This document shows positions 1 to 10,822 of a stretch of 64,000 nt of DNA, piece after piece. Numbering within the stretch: position 1 is the first letter of the stretch; each line of letters starts with the position of its first letter. The stretch lies in NCBI RefSeq assembly GCF_000835495.1, contig NW_015622545.1, forward strand, positions 4,542,042-4,606,041. Direction: 5' to 3'. Origin of the DNA: Cladophialophora immunda. Taxonomy: Eukaryota > Ascomycota > Eurotiomycetes > Chaetothyriales > Herpotrichiellaceae. The position numbers and the translations under genes are program-made. Below the pieces are notes generated by a model. The model did no database searches. It was not told the DNA's origin and saw nothing but the letters and a program-made list of their open reading frames with translations.

Positions 1-888
1 AAGATTGGTCAAGTCATGCAGAAGCACGGCATCTTCTCGTTCATATAGCTTTGATTTCCGAATTATGGGAATGATGTTGACGTCTTTCAAAAGAGGATTC
101 GTGTAACGCCTGGTGGGCAACTGACTCGTCAGGTCGATCAAGAATTCCACAAAGCGCTCACAGTAGACCATTTCTTGAGAGTGAGTCAACTTTGGCGCGT
201 TGAGCCTCGCAATGAAATCAATCAGCATCGTATAAAGCCATGCTCGATCGAACCGCAGGCGACTTTGAGTCTCTAGATCGGCCGCATCATATCTTCGCGC
301 AGCGGCCCTCCATGCTTTTTTCCTTGCTGGATTCGCCTCCAGAAGTCTCTCTCTTGTCCTTTCGTCATGTAGATTATGCCATGTTGCAATCGACACCAGC
401 GGGGCGCACTCTTTCCGAACCTGATCATTCTCCAAAGACTGAAATGCACCGAGCACAAAATGGAGGAGGGATAACCGGGAAAAGATGGATAGAGAGGAGT
501 CGAGGATCAAAGAGAGGACTCGACGAAGTAGGGTTGAAAACTCTGCCGGGCGGTTGTTGAACAAGGCCCAGTCGTGGATACGGGCCCGTTGCTTCACATT
601 GAAGAAGACCACGATCAGCAAGACATGGTGGTTGGAAGAGTCTGGCGAGAAGGTCGGCCAAAGAAATCTTTCGAGAATCTGGTAGTTCTCAAGGACGGCG
701 AGGGAGTGAAAGGGAAAGGAGTCTTGTTCCAGAGGATCCCAAATGGCTGCCTTGATCACTTCTGGTTTGACATTTGCAGTTGTTGTGTCCTTATCCCACC
801 AGTATTTTCTTGCCAGCTTTTCCCACGGATTGATGCTATCTTCACCCTGAATACTGACATCTGCTTGCACATCCAGTGCTGGAGCCAT
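1..888 (-). CDS. Intron-binding protein aquarius / Cwf11, N-terminal part (runs off the left edge)
   Basis: Partial gene. An uninterrupted frame runs from an ATG at 888-886 to base 1 (296 codons) and continues outside the window. The family is a large (about 1,400 residue) SF1-type RNA helicase of the spliceosome. It binds intronic RNA upstream of the branch site and is part of the intron-binding complex. The match rests on the N-terminal armadillo-like region: a start with NPWEKLARKYW, LERFLWPTF near residue 75, and FLIDLTSQLPTRRY near residue 260, all typical of aquarius/Cwf11. The helicase domain itself is not in the window. The next gene (THO subunit 1) is transcribed divergently from a 339-bp shared upstream region. 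Recognition is from memory of family motifs. Confidence 0.85.
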   Translation of the reverse strand, partial: MAPALDVQADVSIQGEDSINPWEKLARKYWWDKDTTTANVKPEVIKAAIWDPLEQDSFPFHSLAVLENYQILERFLWPTFSPDSSNHHVLLIVVFFNVKQRARIHDWALFNNRPAEFSTLLRRVLSLILDSSLSIFSRLSLLHFVLGAFQSLENDQVRKECAPLVSIATWHNLHDERTRERLLEANPARKKAWRAAARRYDAADLETQSRLRFDRAWLYTMLIDFIARLNAPKLTHSQEMVYCERFVEFLIDLTSQLPTRRYTNPLLKDVNIIPIIRKSKLYEREDAVLLHDLTNL

Positions 889-1227
889 AGCCGGCCGTAG
901 TTGAAGACCCATTAACCGTGGGAACACGCGGATGGTGGGTGCAAAAGAATGGCGAGGTCAATTGCGACCGCGCCTCCTGCGGAGTTTGCAACTGCGCTTT
1001 CAGAAATTAATTTCTCCGCAGAGCCGCAGTCTAATGCTTCACTGTCCTTCCCGTAAACAACATCACCCTTCCAGCCATCCGCTATTTCATGATAACGTCT
1101 TGCCCGTGGATAGATAAACGTCATCTGCTTATAAAATATCCTGCCAGAACGATCCTCGATGTGAACCCGGTAACAGCAGCAACTCTCCCTACCCGCCTCT
1201 GCACTCCTTTCTTCGCTTTGTGACAAC
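889..1227. promoter_or_regulatory. Divergent promoter region between aquarius-like and THO1-like genes
   Basis: 339 bases separate the two start codons, so both promoters and 5' leaders must lie here. A TATA-like stretch (cttataaaat, about 1129-1138) lies about 90 bases before the THO gene ATG. A pyrimidine-rich leader precedes that ATG, as is common in filamentous fungi. No further operator can be assigned by eye. Confidence 0.5.
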
Positions 1228-3390
1228 ATGGCTACCACAAGCGTTCCCTGCGTCGCAACCTACAAACCTGTGATTGAATCCTGTGTCTGCGGCCTGACTG
1301 GAGCGCGGGAGGACGGTGATGTTGATTCCCTCGTCCTCGAGGCCGACTGCGCAGAACTGCTCCAGAAAATACAGGCAGTTCGCGAAGCGATCGTCCCCGA
1401 GATCCTTCAGATACACAATGCTGCAGTCGAAACAGTCTGTCGCGATATTATCGTCGATATTGTTGCGACAGTTGACATCTCGGAGCCAGCATTCGCCCAG
1501 GTCTGGGTCCTCCTAGACATCATCAACATTCTGTCCGACAACGAATTATGCGAACCGGGTTTAGGCTTTTGGCTCATCGAGGAACTGCTGGACAGCCAGA
1601 CTATCGATGGCTGCAGAAAAATCTTCGATTATTTGGAATCACGCAGAGAGAGGATGACGGCGAAGCATTTCAAACAGAAGAACTTGGTCATCCTCAGATG
1701 TTGCAATGAGTTGCTCAGGAGACTGTCGCGGGCTGAAGACACTGTCTTTTGCGGGCGAGTCTTCATCTTCCTCTTCCAGAGCTTCCCTCTCGGCGACAAG
1801 AGCTCGGTCAATCTACGTGGAGAGTTTCATGCGGAGAATGTCACTATCTTCGATCCAACGCCTGTCAAGTCAGAAGATGCTATCAAGCCGATGGAACTCG
1901 ACACTGACACACCGCAAGCAACCTCTGGTGGCCACACGCCTGCCTCAAGTAGCCAGGTTCAGGATCACGAGAAGGCGGCAAGAAGTACACCAGTCCCCAA
2001 GACTTCCAGATCCGAGCCTAAAGAGCAGCCTCCCGACCTCGACGCTCTGTATCCCAAATTCTGGTCTCTGCAATCCTTATTTTCTTCCCCAACAAAGCTT
2101 TTCGATCCTGCCAACATGACTGCATTCAAAGACGGCATCGCCGAGACCCTCTCCTGCTTCAAGTCAGTCTCGAATAGTTCTGGTTCCTCTACAAACCCTA
2201 CCGATGTGAAACGCGGCTTGAAGCGCAAGCGCAATGATGTTGATATGACGTCCGGCTTGACTTCGACATTCAACCCCAAATATCTGACAAACAGAGATTT
2301 GTTCGACCTTGAAATTCATGACATTGCCTTCCGCAGACACATCCTCGTACAAGCACTGATCATGCTCGACTTCCTCCTCAGTCTCTCGCCGACTGCCAAA
2401 GCAAAATTCGAAGGACTTACCAACAAGTCCGTGCTATACTCCTACATCCTCTCCGAAGAAGATACCAAATGGGCACATTCCACTCGTTCTCAGATCGCAG
2501 CTTATCTACAACAAGGTGGGAGTGGTAACGAAGGAAAGTTCTACTACCGCATGGTAGACACGATCTTGTCGAGAGACAAAAATTGGGTGCGATGGAAAGC
2601 CGAGAATTGTCCATCAATATCGCGGGACAGCGTTTCGCCACAGATCTATCTCGAATCCCGCAATACGTTGACGAAACTTACTGAGTCTGCGCGAGCGCCT
2701 CTCGTCAATCCACCTGGGTCAACCGACCTCGCGTTCCTCTCGAAGATTGAACCCCTTGAGGCGCTCAAGCATCCATCCAAACGCCATCAGGTTCCAAGTT
2801 TAGAGGAATACTATAGGGGTATTGAAACGGATGATCTGGACATGGACTTTGCTGTCACAGACGAGGAAAAAAAGGAGATCGAGGAAAGGAAGGCCGGGAA
2901 GGTGTGGAGAGCATTGCGTGCCAGCAAGAATCGATTCGTCATGTGCGAGAAGGTGCAGTATGGGGGCGATTTGAAGGCTCTGCTCGGGGCGGAGTCACTG
3001 GGAGACCAAGCCGAGAAAGGCGCGGAGGGTGAAGCTGAGGCGGAAGAGGATGGGGACAAGGCTGAAAGGAACGAGAATGAAACAGCAGAGGAGGCTGGAA
3101 GTGGCGACGACCATGCGGAAGCCCACCCAGAAGACGAAGGAGGAACAGATAACACAGCACCCGTTGTGTCGCAAGCCATGCAACAGCCAGCAGAAGGACT
3201 GCAGGAAGCAGACATAGCCCCCAAAACGGAAGACGCGGAAATGATGGATGTGCCTAATCCAGCATCTGTCCCTGATGCACCTGACAAGCCAGAAGAGGCG
3301 AAGAATGGCACCAGCGACGTCGCTCTGGATGACGCTGATCAGGCCTCGGGCAGTACAGGCGACGGTGGCGACGGTGGCGAGATACAATGA
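1228..3390 (+). CDS. THO complex subunit 1 (THOC1/Hpr1 family)
   Basis: Single exon, 720 residues. THO subunit 1 is a core member of the nuclear THO/TREX complex, which couples transcription elongation to mRNP assembly and export. The central block at residues about 110-200 carries the family's strongest signature (ELLDSQTIDGCRKIFDYLES, then FKQKNLVILRCCNELLRRLS, then RVFIFLFQSFPL). An internal block (RDLFDLEIHDIAFRRHILVQ, near residue 365) is also typical. Residues about 210-270 are low-complexity. The last about 120 residues are very acidic and look disordered. The start is the first ATG in frame with a good context (acaacATGG). Pairing with a divergent spliceosomal helicase puts two mRNA-processing genes head to head. 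Confidence 0.88.
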   Translation: MATTSVPCVATYKPVIESCVCGLTGAREDGDVDSLVLEADCAELLQKIQAVREAIVPEILQIHNAAVETVCRDIIVDIVATVDISEPAFAQVWVLLDIINILSDNELCEPGLGFWLIEELLDSQTIDGCRKIFDYLESRRERMTAKHFKQKNLVILRCCNELLRRLSRAEDTVFCGRVFIFLFQSFPLGDKSSVNLRGEFHAENVTIFDPTPVKSEDAIKPMELDTDTPQATSGGHTPASSSQVQDHEKAARSTPVPKTSRSEPKEQPPDLDALYPKFWSLQSLFSSPTKLFDPANMTAFKDGIAETLSCFKSVSNSSGSSTNPTDVKRGLKRKRNDVDMTSGLTSTFNPKYLTNRDLFDLEIHDIAFRRHILVQALIMLDFLLSLSPTAKAKFEGLTNKSVLYSYILSEEDTKWAHSTRSQIAAYLQQGGSGNEGKFYYRMVDTILSRDKNWVRWKAENCPSISRDSVSPQIYLESRNTLTKLTESARAPLVNPPGSTDLAFLSKIEPLEALKHPSKRHQVPSLEEYYRGIETDDLDMDFAVTDEEKKEIEERKAGKVWRALRASKNRFVMCEKVQYGGDLKALLGAESLGDQAEKGAEGEAEAEEDGDKAERNENETAEEAGSGDDHAEAHPEDEGGTDNTAPVVSQAMQQPAEGLQEADIAPKTEDAEMMDVPNPASVPDAPDKPEEAKNGTSDVALDDADQASGSTGDGGDGGEIQ

Positions 3391-3881
3391 ATTACGTCAT
3401 TCTACTTTTGGCGATGCGAAAGGTATCTACCGAGAAACCAGTTAGTTCGCAGTAGAACCGTGAGAAACCACATGGAACAAGATACAACAAGATCTTCAGA
3501 AGATCAGCGGTCATGCCAAACGAGAATCATCTCGAAGCTTGCTCGATTGAGTAATTAGAGTGCAATTTGGTGTTGATCACTATTTGGTAGACTCGATTTG
3601 CCTGTTGTTCCACGCTGATGCCCAGCTCTGCAGAACGCCTAATAGATGGTGCGAATCGCTCATGATGCCCGTGAAACAAAAACGAAAGGAAAGCCAACAG
3701 TCTCAATTGGTGCTCCATACCGTTGGAAGCACCGTTGAAAGTCGTCGACTGTAGCATTATATTCCAACATGATCCAAAGCCACAGTCGCAATTACAGTCC
3801 CAAATAGCAGTTCGTAACCTGTACAAATCCCAACATACCCTTCGTCGTTCGTAAAATGCTTTCCATGGTCGGTCAGAGAGT
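3391..3881. other. Intergenic, convergent 3' ends
   Basis: 491 bases between two converging genes. I see no coding frame with a plausible start and no RNA gene. It probably holds both 3' untranslated regions. Confidence 0.5.
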
Positions 3882-4127
3882 TTACTTCATCTTGCCGTAT
3901 ACCTCCCGTGTCCAGTTCTCCCCAGCCTCTTCCACAGATCCATTGCCGGACATGCTGGCGAAGTTGGTCATGTTGCCGAAGCCTGCGTAGGGAGTGGTGG
4001 TTGGTCGAAGGCAATCGTACCACTTGCCCTTGGGATAGCAGATCGATGAGACTTGCCGAGGTGAGGGTTCAGGGATTGACGATGTAGAGCCGTTGGAGGA
4101 GACAGAGGTGCGGCCAGCAGTAGACAT
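3882..4127 (-). CDS. Small hypothetical protein, 81 residues
   Basis: Unrecognised small gene. The reading frame extends upstream to 4292 but only with a non-ATG codon. The first ATG (4127-4125) has a strong context (aacacaATG) and gives 81 residues. The N-terminal third is Ser/Thr-rich (SVSSNGSTSSIPEPSPRQ). The C-terminal half has a compact pattern, CYPKGKWYDCLRP, followed by Gly/Asn-rich sequence and a charged end (NWTREVYGKMK). No signal peptide or membrane segment is visible. It converges on the THO gene. Base use is consistent with coding sequence, but the function is unknown. An additional 5' exon between 4130 and 4340 cannot be excluded. Confidence 0.5.
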   Translation of the reverse strand: MSTAGRTSVSSNGSTSSIPEPSPRQVSSICYPKGKWYDCLRPTTTPYAGFGNMTNFASMSGNGSVEEAGENWTREVYGKMK

Positions 4128-7100
4128 TGTGTTTATCTGGCCAAGTTGTGTATTGTTCGTGTCAAAGGGACAGAAGTGGCGCTGTGCGGAGGGCAGCTTG
4201 AGATAGCCCTTGTAGTTTTGTGAGGTAGGTTGTGGTGCTTCTTGTGAACGTTGGGCGCTCTCAGATACTCGTGGACTGAGATCTATAGCCAAAATTATGT
4301 TTTTCGAGTAAAGTTAATGTGGAATGCTTGTGTCAATGCTTGTTCTGTGTGGTAGACCACCCCAGGTTCCTACGCAGACTGGGGCCTTTTATAATCATGA
4401 AATCCGGGGTAAAGGGGTCCATGTTCGAACGTCAGAGGGCAGCAGGGGGAAAATTTTCACCTTGATCAGGCGAGCAGAAAGGGATCTCAACTGTACGATT
4501 GGTGAAAACGCACGACGCAGGCGCCGTGGCCCTCCATAGCCTCAAGCTACACCAGAGGGGTGACATCAGCTGGCTGAACAGGAGCAATTGCATCAATTCT
4601 TTTCATGATCACGAGCAACTGAAAATTCTGAAGGCGCTGAAACTTCCAGGGAGAATGTCAGAAGGCATCAAGAGATTGGATGTTGTCGCAGGGAAAGAAT
4701 CAACTATGTGTCATGGAATGGTCGAAGGAGGAATGAGTTACGTAGGAGAAAACAATAGGCGCAGAAGGGCAGAGAATTTTGCAAAAAGGCTGTACCGCAG
4801 CCCTGCCGACGGGCCGTGGAAATGCGGAGAAGGAGAATCTATTCTCCGGGGCATGGCAGAAATTTTCTCGCTTAGCTGATGCAACGTGACCACCAGCCGA
4901 AATTCCGCGCATCGGTGGGACATTCGCTTTCGGAGGCCGCCAAATGCCCACGAGTCACAGGGTGAAAAATCTGATGGCTTTGCCACGGGCTGGTCGACTG
5001 GTCTGTGCGCGGTGTGAGTGCGGGGTAAGGCTATTCCCAGTGCAGGAAGGGCGGACGAAGGAAGGGAACCTGGGGCCATGGGGCGTAATCTCCCGCCGGC
5101 AGGGTATAACTGTTCCGTATCAGCATGGGTTAGGGCGGGCTCAATCTCCTGCCCCGGGATGCCGATGGCGCTTCAAGCCATCTAATGCTGTGATTGTGAT
5201 TGTGACTGTGACGGTGGCTGTGGGTGTGTTTGCTTGACCTTCTGATAACGCGACATCCATATCGGGATCGAAAAGGGAAGGTGCGATACGCCTAGTTGAT
5301 TCCGACATGTGGCTGGGAATGCCGATATCAGGGTGGAGAGCGACCGGGGCCGCGCGCCCAGATTCATTCCTTGCTTCGGCGCACTTGCCAGGCACCTCAC
5401 GAAAGCAGACTGAGGGAATCAAGAATGATGGTGAACATCTTGGATCGAGTGTCAACAGATTCATCGGTGTAGTGATACCGAGAAACCCACACAGCCTTGG
5501 AAGGTGCCCGGTAGAGCCGGGGTGAGATAGTTGAGTCTGACCAGCCCATACGCGGCACATCAGAGAGATGGACAAATTCCATGGCAAGAAAGCCTACTCA
5601 GTCCTAGGCAAGGCGGCGGTGAGGCTCGCCACCAGGCATGATTGTTAAGCCGGGGCAAGGCTTTGAGCCTTGTCCCGGTTTCTGGGTAGGCTGAAACCTG
5701 CGGGGGGGACGCGTTGAAGAGACCAGGCTGAGCCCAAAAATCAGAGATTTCGGACAGCAATCGTTAAGTACTCGGTACAAGCACACGCGAACATGAATTA
5801 TTCGCACTCGATTCGCTGCAAATGGAGCACTGGGCATCAGATGCTTCGGTGGTAGTGAGGCAAACGAGATGCAACGGTGAGTGGTGGGCAGCAGCGTTTG
5901 GGAGGTCGAGTTGGTAACCTCTGATTGCTGGAGGGCGGGCTCGAATCCCTTTAACCTTGGTATCTGTTTGGTAACATTTGGTGCTGATGGGCTGATGAGC
6001 TGATGGGCTGGCTCGTCCTCTTGTAGGGGGGCAATGACTTCGTTTGCCATCGCCATTGGTCTCCCAGTTAGCCTTCTCGGAGGCAATATCTTTTGTGGGA
6101 AGGCCGTGCTTTAGCCTGGCCAGTCAGTGGTGCCCTCCCTGGCCATTCTCCAAAGCCTTGTCCTGTCAGAGCCTGTCACGGCGCCGCTCCCTTGCTGGTT
6201 GTCTCGGTGCGTTGGGCTGCGCCCCCTCTTTTCTTTGCCGTGCAGTGGCCCTGGCTGGGGTGGCTTTCCCACCACACCTTGTCGTGCAGCCTCGGCAGAT
6301 CTCTGCCCATTTGGATTCGAAGGGGCTTGCTGCCATTTGAGCATTGCCACTACTCGCGGATTGTGCAAATCAGAGGATGATAAGGGTGACTGCTGCTGTA
6401 ATTGATTTTCGTCCACAATGACGGCAGGTTAGATTCGCGGTTTTGCCATCAGAGGATGAGGTGATTGATGGGTGGATTGCCGCAATCGCCAGGTATCTAG
6501 GATAAAGATAGAGAGAAGGACAGCCGTGGTGCACTGACACGTGCTTATTGGGTTCTCTAAATGAGAGAGCTTGGAGAAGGAGAAAAAGAGGGTTGCTTCG
6601 GGGGAAGTTCACGGGAGAGACCAGTCCCAGCCAGTAACAATCCTGGGTGCGTCTGGGTCCTTTTTGAAGCCTGACTCGGTGCTTGAAGCGAGAGCCTGAC
6701 CGAATGCCTGAGGCTGATTGCGAGTGCGCGACGGCCACCTTGCCCCCCTCCAGGAGGGTCGAGTTACGGTGCCTCGTTCAGTGAAAATAGGGTCCCTCCG
6801 CAGCCTTATTTCAGGCTAAAGCCTTGTCCAATTCCTAGCCTCCTCCCCCTCTACTATCTCATTTGCACACCTACTGCAGCATCCCCTCTTCGTTCGAATT
6901 CCTCTCACCCTCCCGCCTTTTTCCTCCTCCTCCTCTCCCTGCCAGAGACTGTTCAACTCTTATCGCTCACTTCTCCCACCGAGCTCTCTTCACATTCCCG
7001 CGATTCACGCCCGAGAGAACATCTCTCGCGTGAACTCTGCATCTCCATTTCCCTTTTCCATCCTCCCTTCACCCACCGTCTTCTTGGCGCTCTCGCCACA

Positions 7101-7410
7101 TTTTTTGCAAGCTCGTATCTGATCCCAGCTTGCGCGGTCGCGAGACTGTCCATCTGCTGGATATCCATCCAGCCCTTCATCGATTTCATCCCCCAACTAG
7201 ACTGCGTCAGCCGTCGACCTTTCTCTCTTGACCGATTACAGAGTCAGAAGATGATCCACGTCGTTTGAGACGCCACAGTGACCCGAGTCCCGGAAGCCTT
7301 GTCTGCTCGCGCCTTGTTGCCACGCCTCGTTGGTTGACTCGCTCAACTCCGCTTCTCAACCCCCCCAAAGCTCACCCACCACAAGTCACTCTCCTGTCTT
7401 CTCATCCATC
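4128..7410. other. Long intergenic/leader region before the C2H2 gene
   Basis: About 3.3 kb without a supportable gene. Open frames here overlap one another on both strands, start with non-ATG codons, and show no family motif. Features seen are a short (tgtgat)-type run near 5190-5230, small direct repeats of gatgggct near 5985-6015, and a strongly pyrimidine-rich tract from about 6835 to 7080 that looks like a fungal core promoter or leader. A five-codon upstream ORF (7251-7268) lies 142 bases before the C2H2 gene ATG. A long regulatory region or a non-coding transcript is possible but cannot be shown. Confidence 0.45.
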
Positions 7411-8984
7411 ATGGCTACCGATACAAACATCAACATCACCACTGCATCTCTGCGTGGAAGTCCATCAGATCGCATCATCAAACCGCGCCCCCGGAAGGAC
7501 TCGTTGCAGTCGATTTCCGGCTCTGATACCCACCCTGGGCGCGTGGTGAAGCCTCGTGCGCGCAAATCGCCTGGTTCTGGAGCTAAGAGGTCGGAACCCG
7601 CGAAGCGCAAATTCATCTGTTCATTCTCTCACTACGGCTGCGACGTCGCTTTGAGTTCCAAGAACGAGTGGAAACGTCATGTATCGATTCAGCACCTGCA
7701 GCTGGGATTTTATCGCTGCGATGTTGGCTCGTGCAACCCAGACTTGAACACCAATGTTCCCAATCACAAGCGGGTCTACAATGACTTCAACCGGAAGGAT
7801 CTCTTCACCCAGCATCATCGACGCATGCACAAGCCCGAGACTGGTCCAGGCTCAGGTCCCATCGCACCTGGCAACGCCGGCGATAAGGATTGGAGAGCCT
7901 TCGAAGACAGCCTTGAAGAGGTCCGCAGCCGCTGCTGGATGGAGAAGAGAAAGCCTCCTCAGCGCAGCACCTGTGGCTTCTGTGGCAGGGTCTTTGAAGG
8001 TGAAGGCAGTTGGAATGAGCGCATGGAGCACGTTGGAGGCCATTTCTCCCGCGACATCGTCGAAGCCAAGGAGGAGAGGGAGGATGAAGACTTGACCAAT
8101 TGGGCCCTTCAAGAGGGGATCATCAAAGACGCCGGGAACGGCCGTCATGTTCTGGTTGATCAACCCCCTACCATCAGCGAAAGACCTTACTCATCCCGCG
8201 ATCGGGACGTCGCCATGACCGACGCTCCTAGCTCTGACGGTGTGTCCCGCGACCCTGAACATTCTCCTTCGCTGAGTGCCTCGTCTCGAAGACCAGAATC
8301 AGAAAGCAACTATCCCAAGCTCGATAGCCCTCGCGAAGCACGCCGACTCAGCAATACCATGAGCCCCAATGGCACCCCACGCGCGCCGTCAGTGCCATTG
8401 CTCCAGCCTGCACCTGGAAGTTCAGTTGCCGGACAGTCAATCGCCCCTGCCCTCGCGGCCGCCGCCCTTGGATCAGCTACCGTCCCTGATTCGCCCGAGA
8501 ACAAGCTCCAACCTCCTCCAACACCTCCCGAACGGCGAGGCTACAATCTCGCACCGCCTCCGTTACAAGGAGGGAAACCGGCTCCCGGCACTGCGGCCCA
8601 AGGTGACTCCGGGAGCGGGGATCGACTAGAAGATCTCATAAATCAGTTGATCAGACCCAAACCTCCCAAGACACATCGCCGTCTGACATGGAAATGTGTG
8701 AGTTGAGCGATCATGAGCCTCGCCTGAGTACTTGGACTAATCAGTTCCCGCAGGATTGTAATCTGGAAATGTCGGTGGATATTGACGATGCAGACCGACA
8801 AGCCATTGAAAGCCTTCAAGACATTAGCATCATCTGCAGCAAAACATCGAACCCGTATCTCAAGGTCGCTAAAACCGGAAAGTATCATGTGGTTGCGTGT
8901 GACGAGCTTGCTGGCTACATTTGGAAAAACTCGAAACAACCAGTCGAGCAACACAATCGTCCCAGCGAAGTTCCCGTCAGCTAG
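7411..8984 (+). CDS. C2H2 zinc-finger protein, probable transcription factor
   Basis: Two exons, 7411-8697 and 8754-8984, giving 505 residues. The 56-nt intron has GTGAGT, a ctaat branch and CAG. The ATG at 7411 is the first in the frame. Residues about 67-100 form a fungal-type C2H2 finger (ICSFSHYGCDVALSSKNEWK then RHVSIQH), followed by a second Cys/His module (YRCDVGSCNPD ... FTQHHRRMH). Near residue 190 a third begins (CGFCGRVFEGEGSWNERMEH then VGGHF). The middle and C-terminal parts are Pro/Ser-rich and look disordered, with serine-proline sites. This arrangement is common among nuclear fungal C2H2 proteins whose targets are mostly unknown, so no name is given. A short upstream ORF in the leader hints at translational control. 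Confidence 0.8.
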
Positions 8985-10822
8985 TGGACTATCCGCGCAA
9001 GAAGACTTCGTTTCCGGAATGGGTGGAATGTTATGATGATAGAGAAACATGAGAAGCGAGATATGTCTTGTCAAGATTCCACCAGCCCTAGGCCATTCGT
9101 GGCACAGGTCCCCTTCACATTTTCAGCATCGATACCTCATTCTTCATCAGCATCAACAAACACCAAGCTCAATGGGAATGCTGACAAGTTGCACACGGTT
9201 ATCGGTTTATTGATTGGCAACTAGTCACGGAAGCGAAAATGGACGAAGAGAGAATTGCCTCAGGGCTTGCCTACCCACATACTACATACAGGTTTTACGT
9301 TTATGGCACGAACTGGAGGGACAGTATGAGCTTCTTTCTTCTGTGTACCCGAGCAAAATGAATCTTATTGAGAGTCCTGGTGTCGCAGATCACTCCCACT
9401 CGATTTCACATGTCTCAGGAGGTCCTCTGAGCGTGCTTGCTATCTTGCCCCCAAGCCACGAATGGAATTTGAGTTGCTTGAGACTTGGTAGAACCTCCTG
9501 TTGTCTGTGACCATAGCTTGAATGGCATTGTTTTTCTTTCTTGTCCATCTAAGACACTTCAGTCTCTTTGCGAGTCAATGTCCCAAACCTCATTTAGTGT
9601 AAGTTGGTTCCCACCCGCAAACTCCACGTGCCGGTGATGGTACCAAAGGCGGCCTAGTCTGTCCATCTCCCTTCAAACGGGTGATACTACGAATCGGGAT
9701 TTTGTAGTGGCGGGTTGGAGCAGTCAGCGGTGGAAGCCTCCACAGCTGTTCCTTTTGGCGAGTGGAGAAGAGAAAATGGTACCTGGTGTGATGAACGAGG
9801 GGGCAAGGAGGAGATAATGAGGTTGGATATACGCCGCGCTGGCTTGAGACACAGAACAGGCATGGTACATACCAGATGGATATCTTCTCAAAGGAGACGA
9901 AATGCCTATTTGTAATATCAATGAATGGCATTCATGATCCGGAGATAAATTATCTTGCTTTGCTGTCAGTGGTCGCCAGTCGGATATCGTGCCATTTTCT
10001 TGACTCGGCTCAACAAGAATAAGGAGGACATGGAGGGTGAGGAGAGGGACGCATCTCTGACCAGACAACCAGAATAACGTGCGTAGTGTCTCCTCCCCCA
10101 AGAAAATATCGCCGCTTCACAATCATAGGGCAAAATACTGTCCAGGCACAAGGCGTCACCGAACCACCTGGTCAGATCACTCGCCCTTGCTCGCCCCAAG
10201 ACTCACAGACGGCAGAGCAGAAAAACAGCCGAACATGCAGCGGGCGGCGGGCGTGCATTGGACGTCCTGCTGGGGGGCGGAGGGGAGCGCAGCCCAGGCC
10301 CTTTTTCCCATGTCGAGCTTTTCTAGCCACACGCTCAACCACGTTCCTCGCTCCTCCAAATGCCACTCCGCCTAGCCATGCCATCGCAGCCCACTCAAAC
10401 ATCCTCCCATTGTTTCTCTCGACAAATGGCCGTCACCAGGGGCCGCCATGCCCACCACCGTCCAGCACGTCCCAGGCTGCGGACGAAGTATCTCATCCCG
10501 CAGAATGGCCTGCTCGAGCTCATTGCGCTCTCAGGAGATATCTTATCCCTCCCGATTTGCCATCTGGAGCCTGCTTTCGAATCTCACTCCTGAAGAATGG
10601 CTCCAAATGAGACTTTCTTTTGCCTGCGACTGTTCACCGCAACCCGCAATCCTGTACAGCGTCTCCTCCAGCCGGCCTTCGTCCTGAGCTAATCATAATT
10701 TGGCACCCTACGTGGACGATCCCTATTCCGACTGGCAGTTGGCCTCAGCTGGCTTCTAGAACAGAACCTTGCCTGAGGACTGACAGTTTAACGGCCCTGT
10801 CAGTGGAACCGGACCGGCGGCA
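8985..10822. other. Intergenic region
   Basis: 1.84 kb. Several frames are open by chance (for example 10086-10610), but they begin with GTG or TTG and overlap each other in all frames. No RNA gene or repeat was recognised. It probably holds the 3' untranslated region of the C2H2 gene and the promoter of the next gene. Confidence 0.45.

Noticed and set aside
2811..3311. 166-codon antisense frame within the THO gene
   Set aside because: Mirror image of the acidic Glu-rich C-terminal coding sequence, which gives Ser/Leu-rich antisense frames.
6044..6416. Several overlapping frames of about 100 codons on both strands
   Set aside because: All frames overlap without preference, starts are non-ATG or unsupported, and composition is repetitive.
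10086..10610. 174-codon plus-strand open frame
   Set aside because: Starts at GTG. Frames on both strands are open over the same GC-rich stretch, and there is no domain pattern. Treated as chance.
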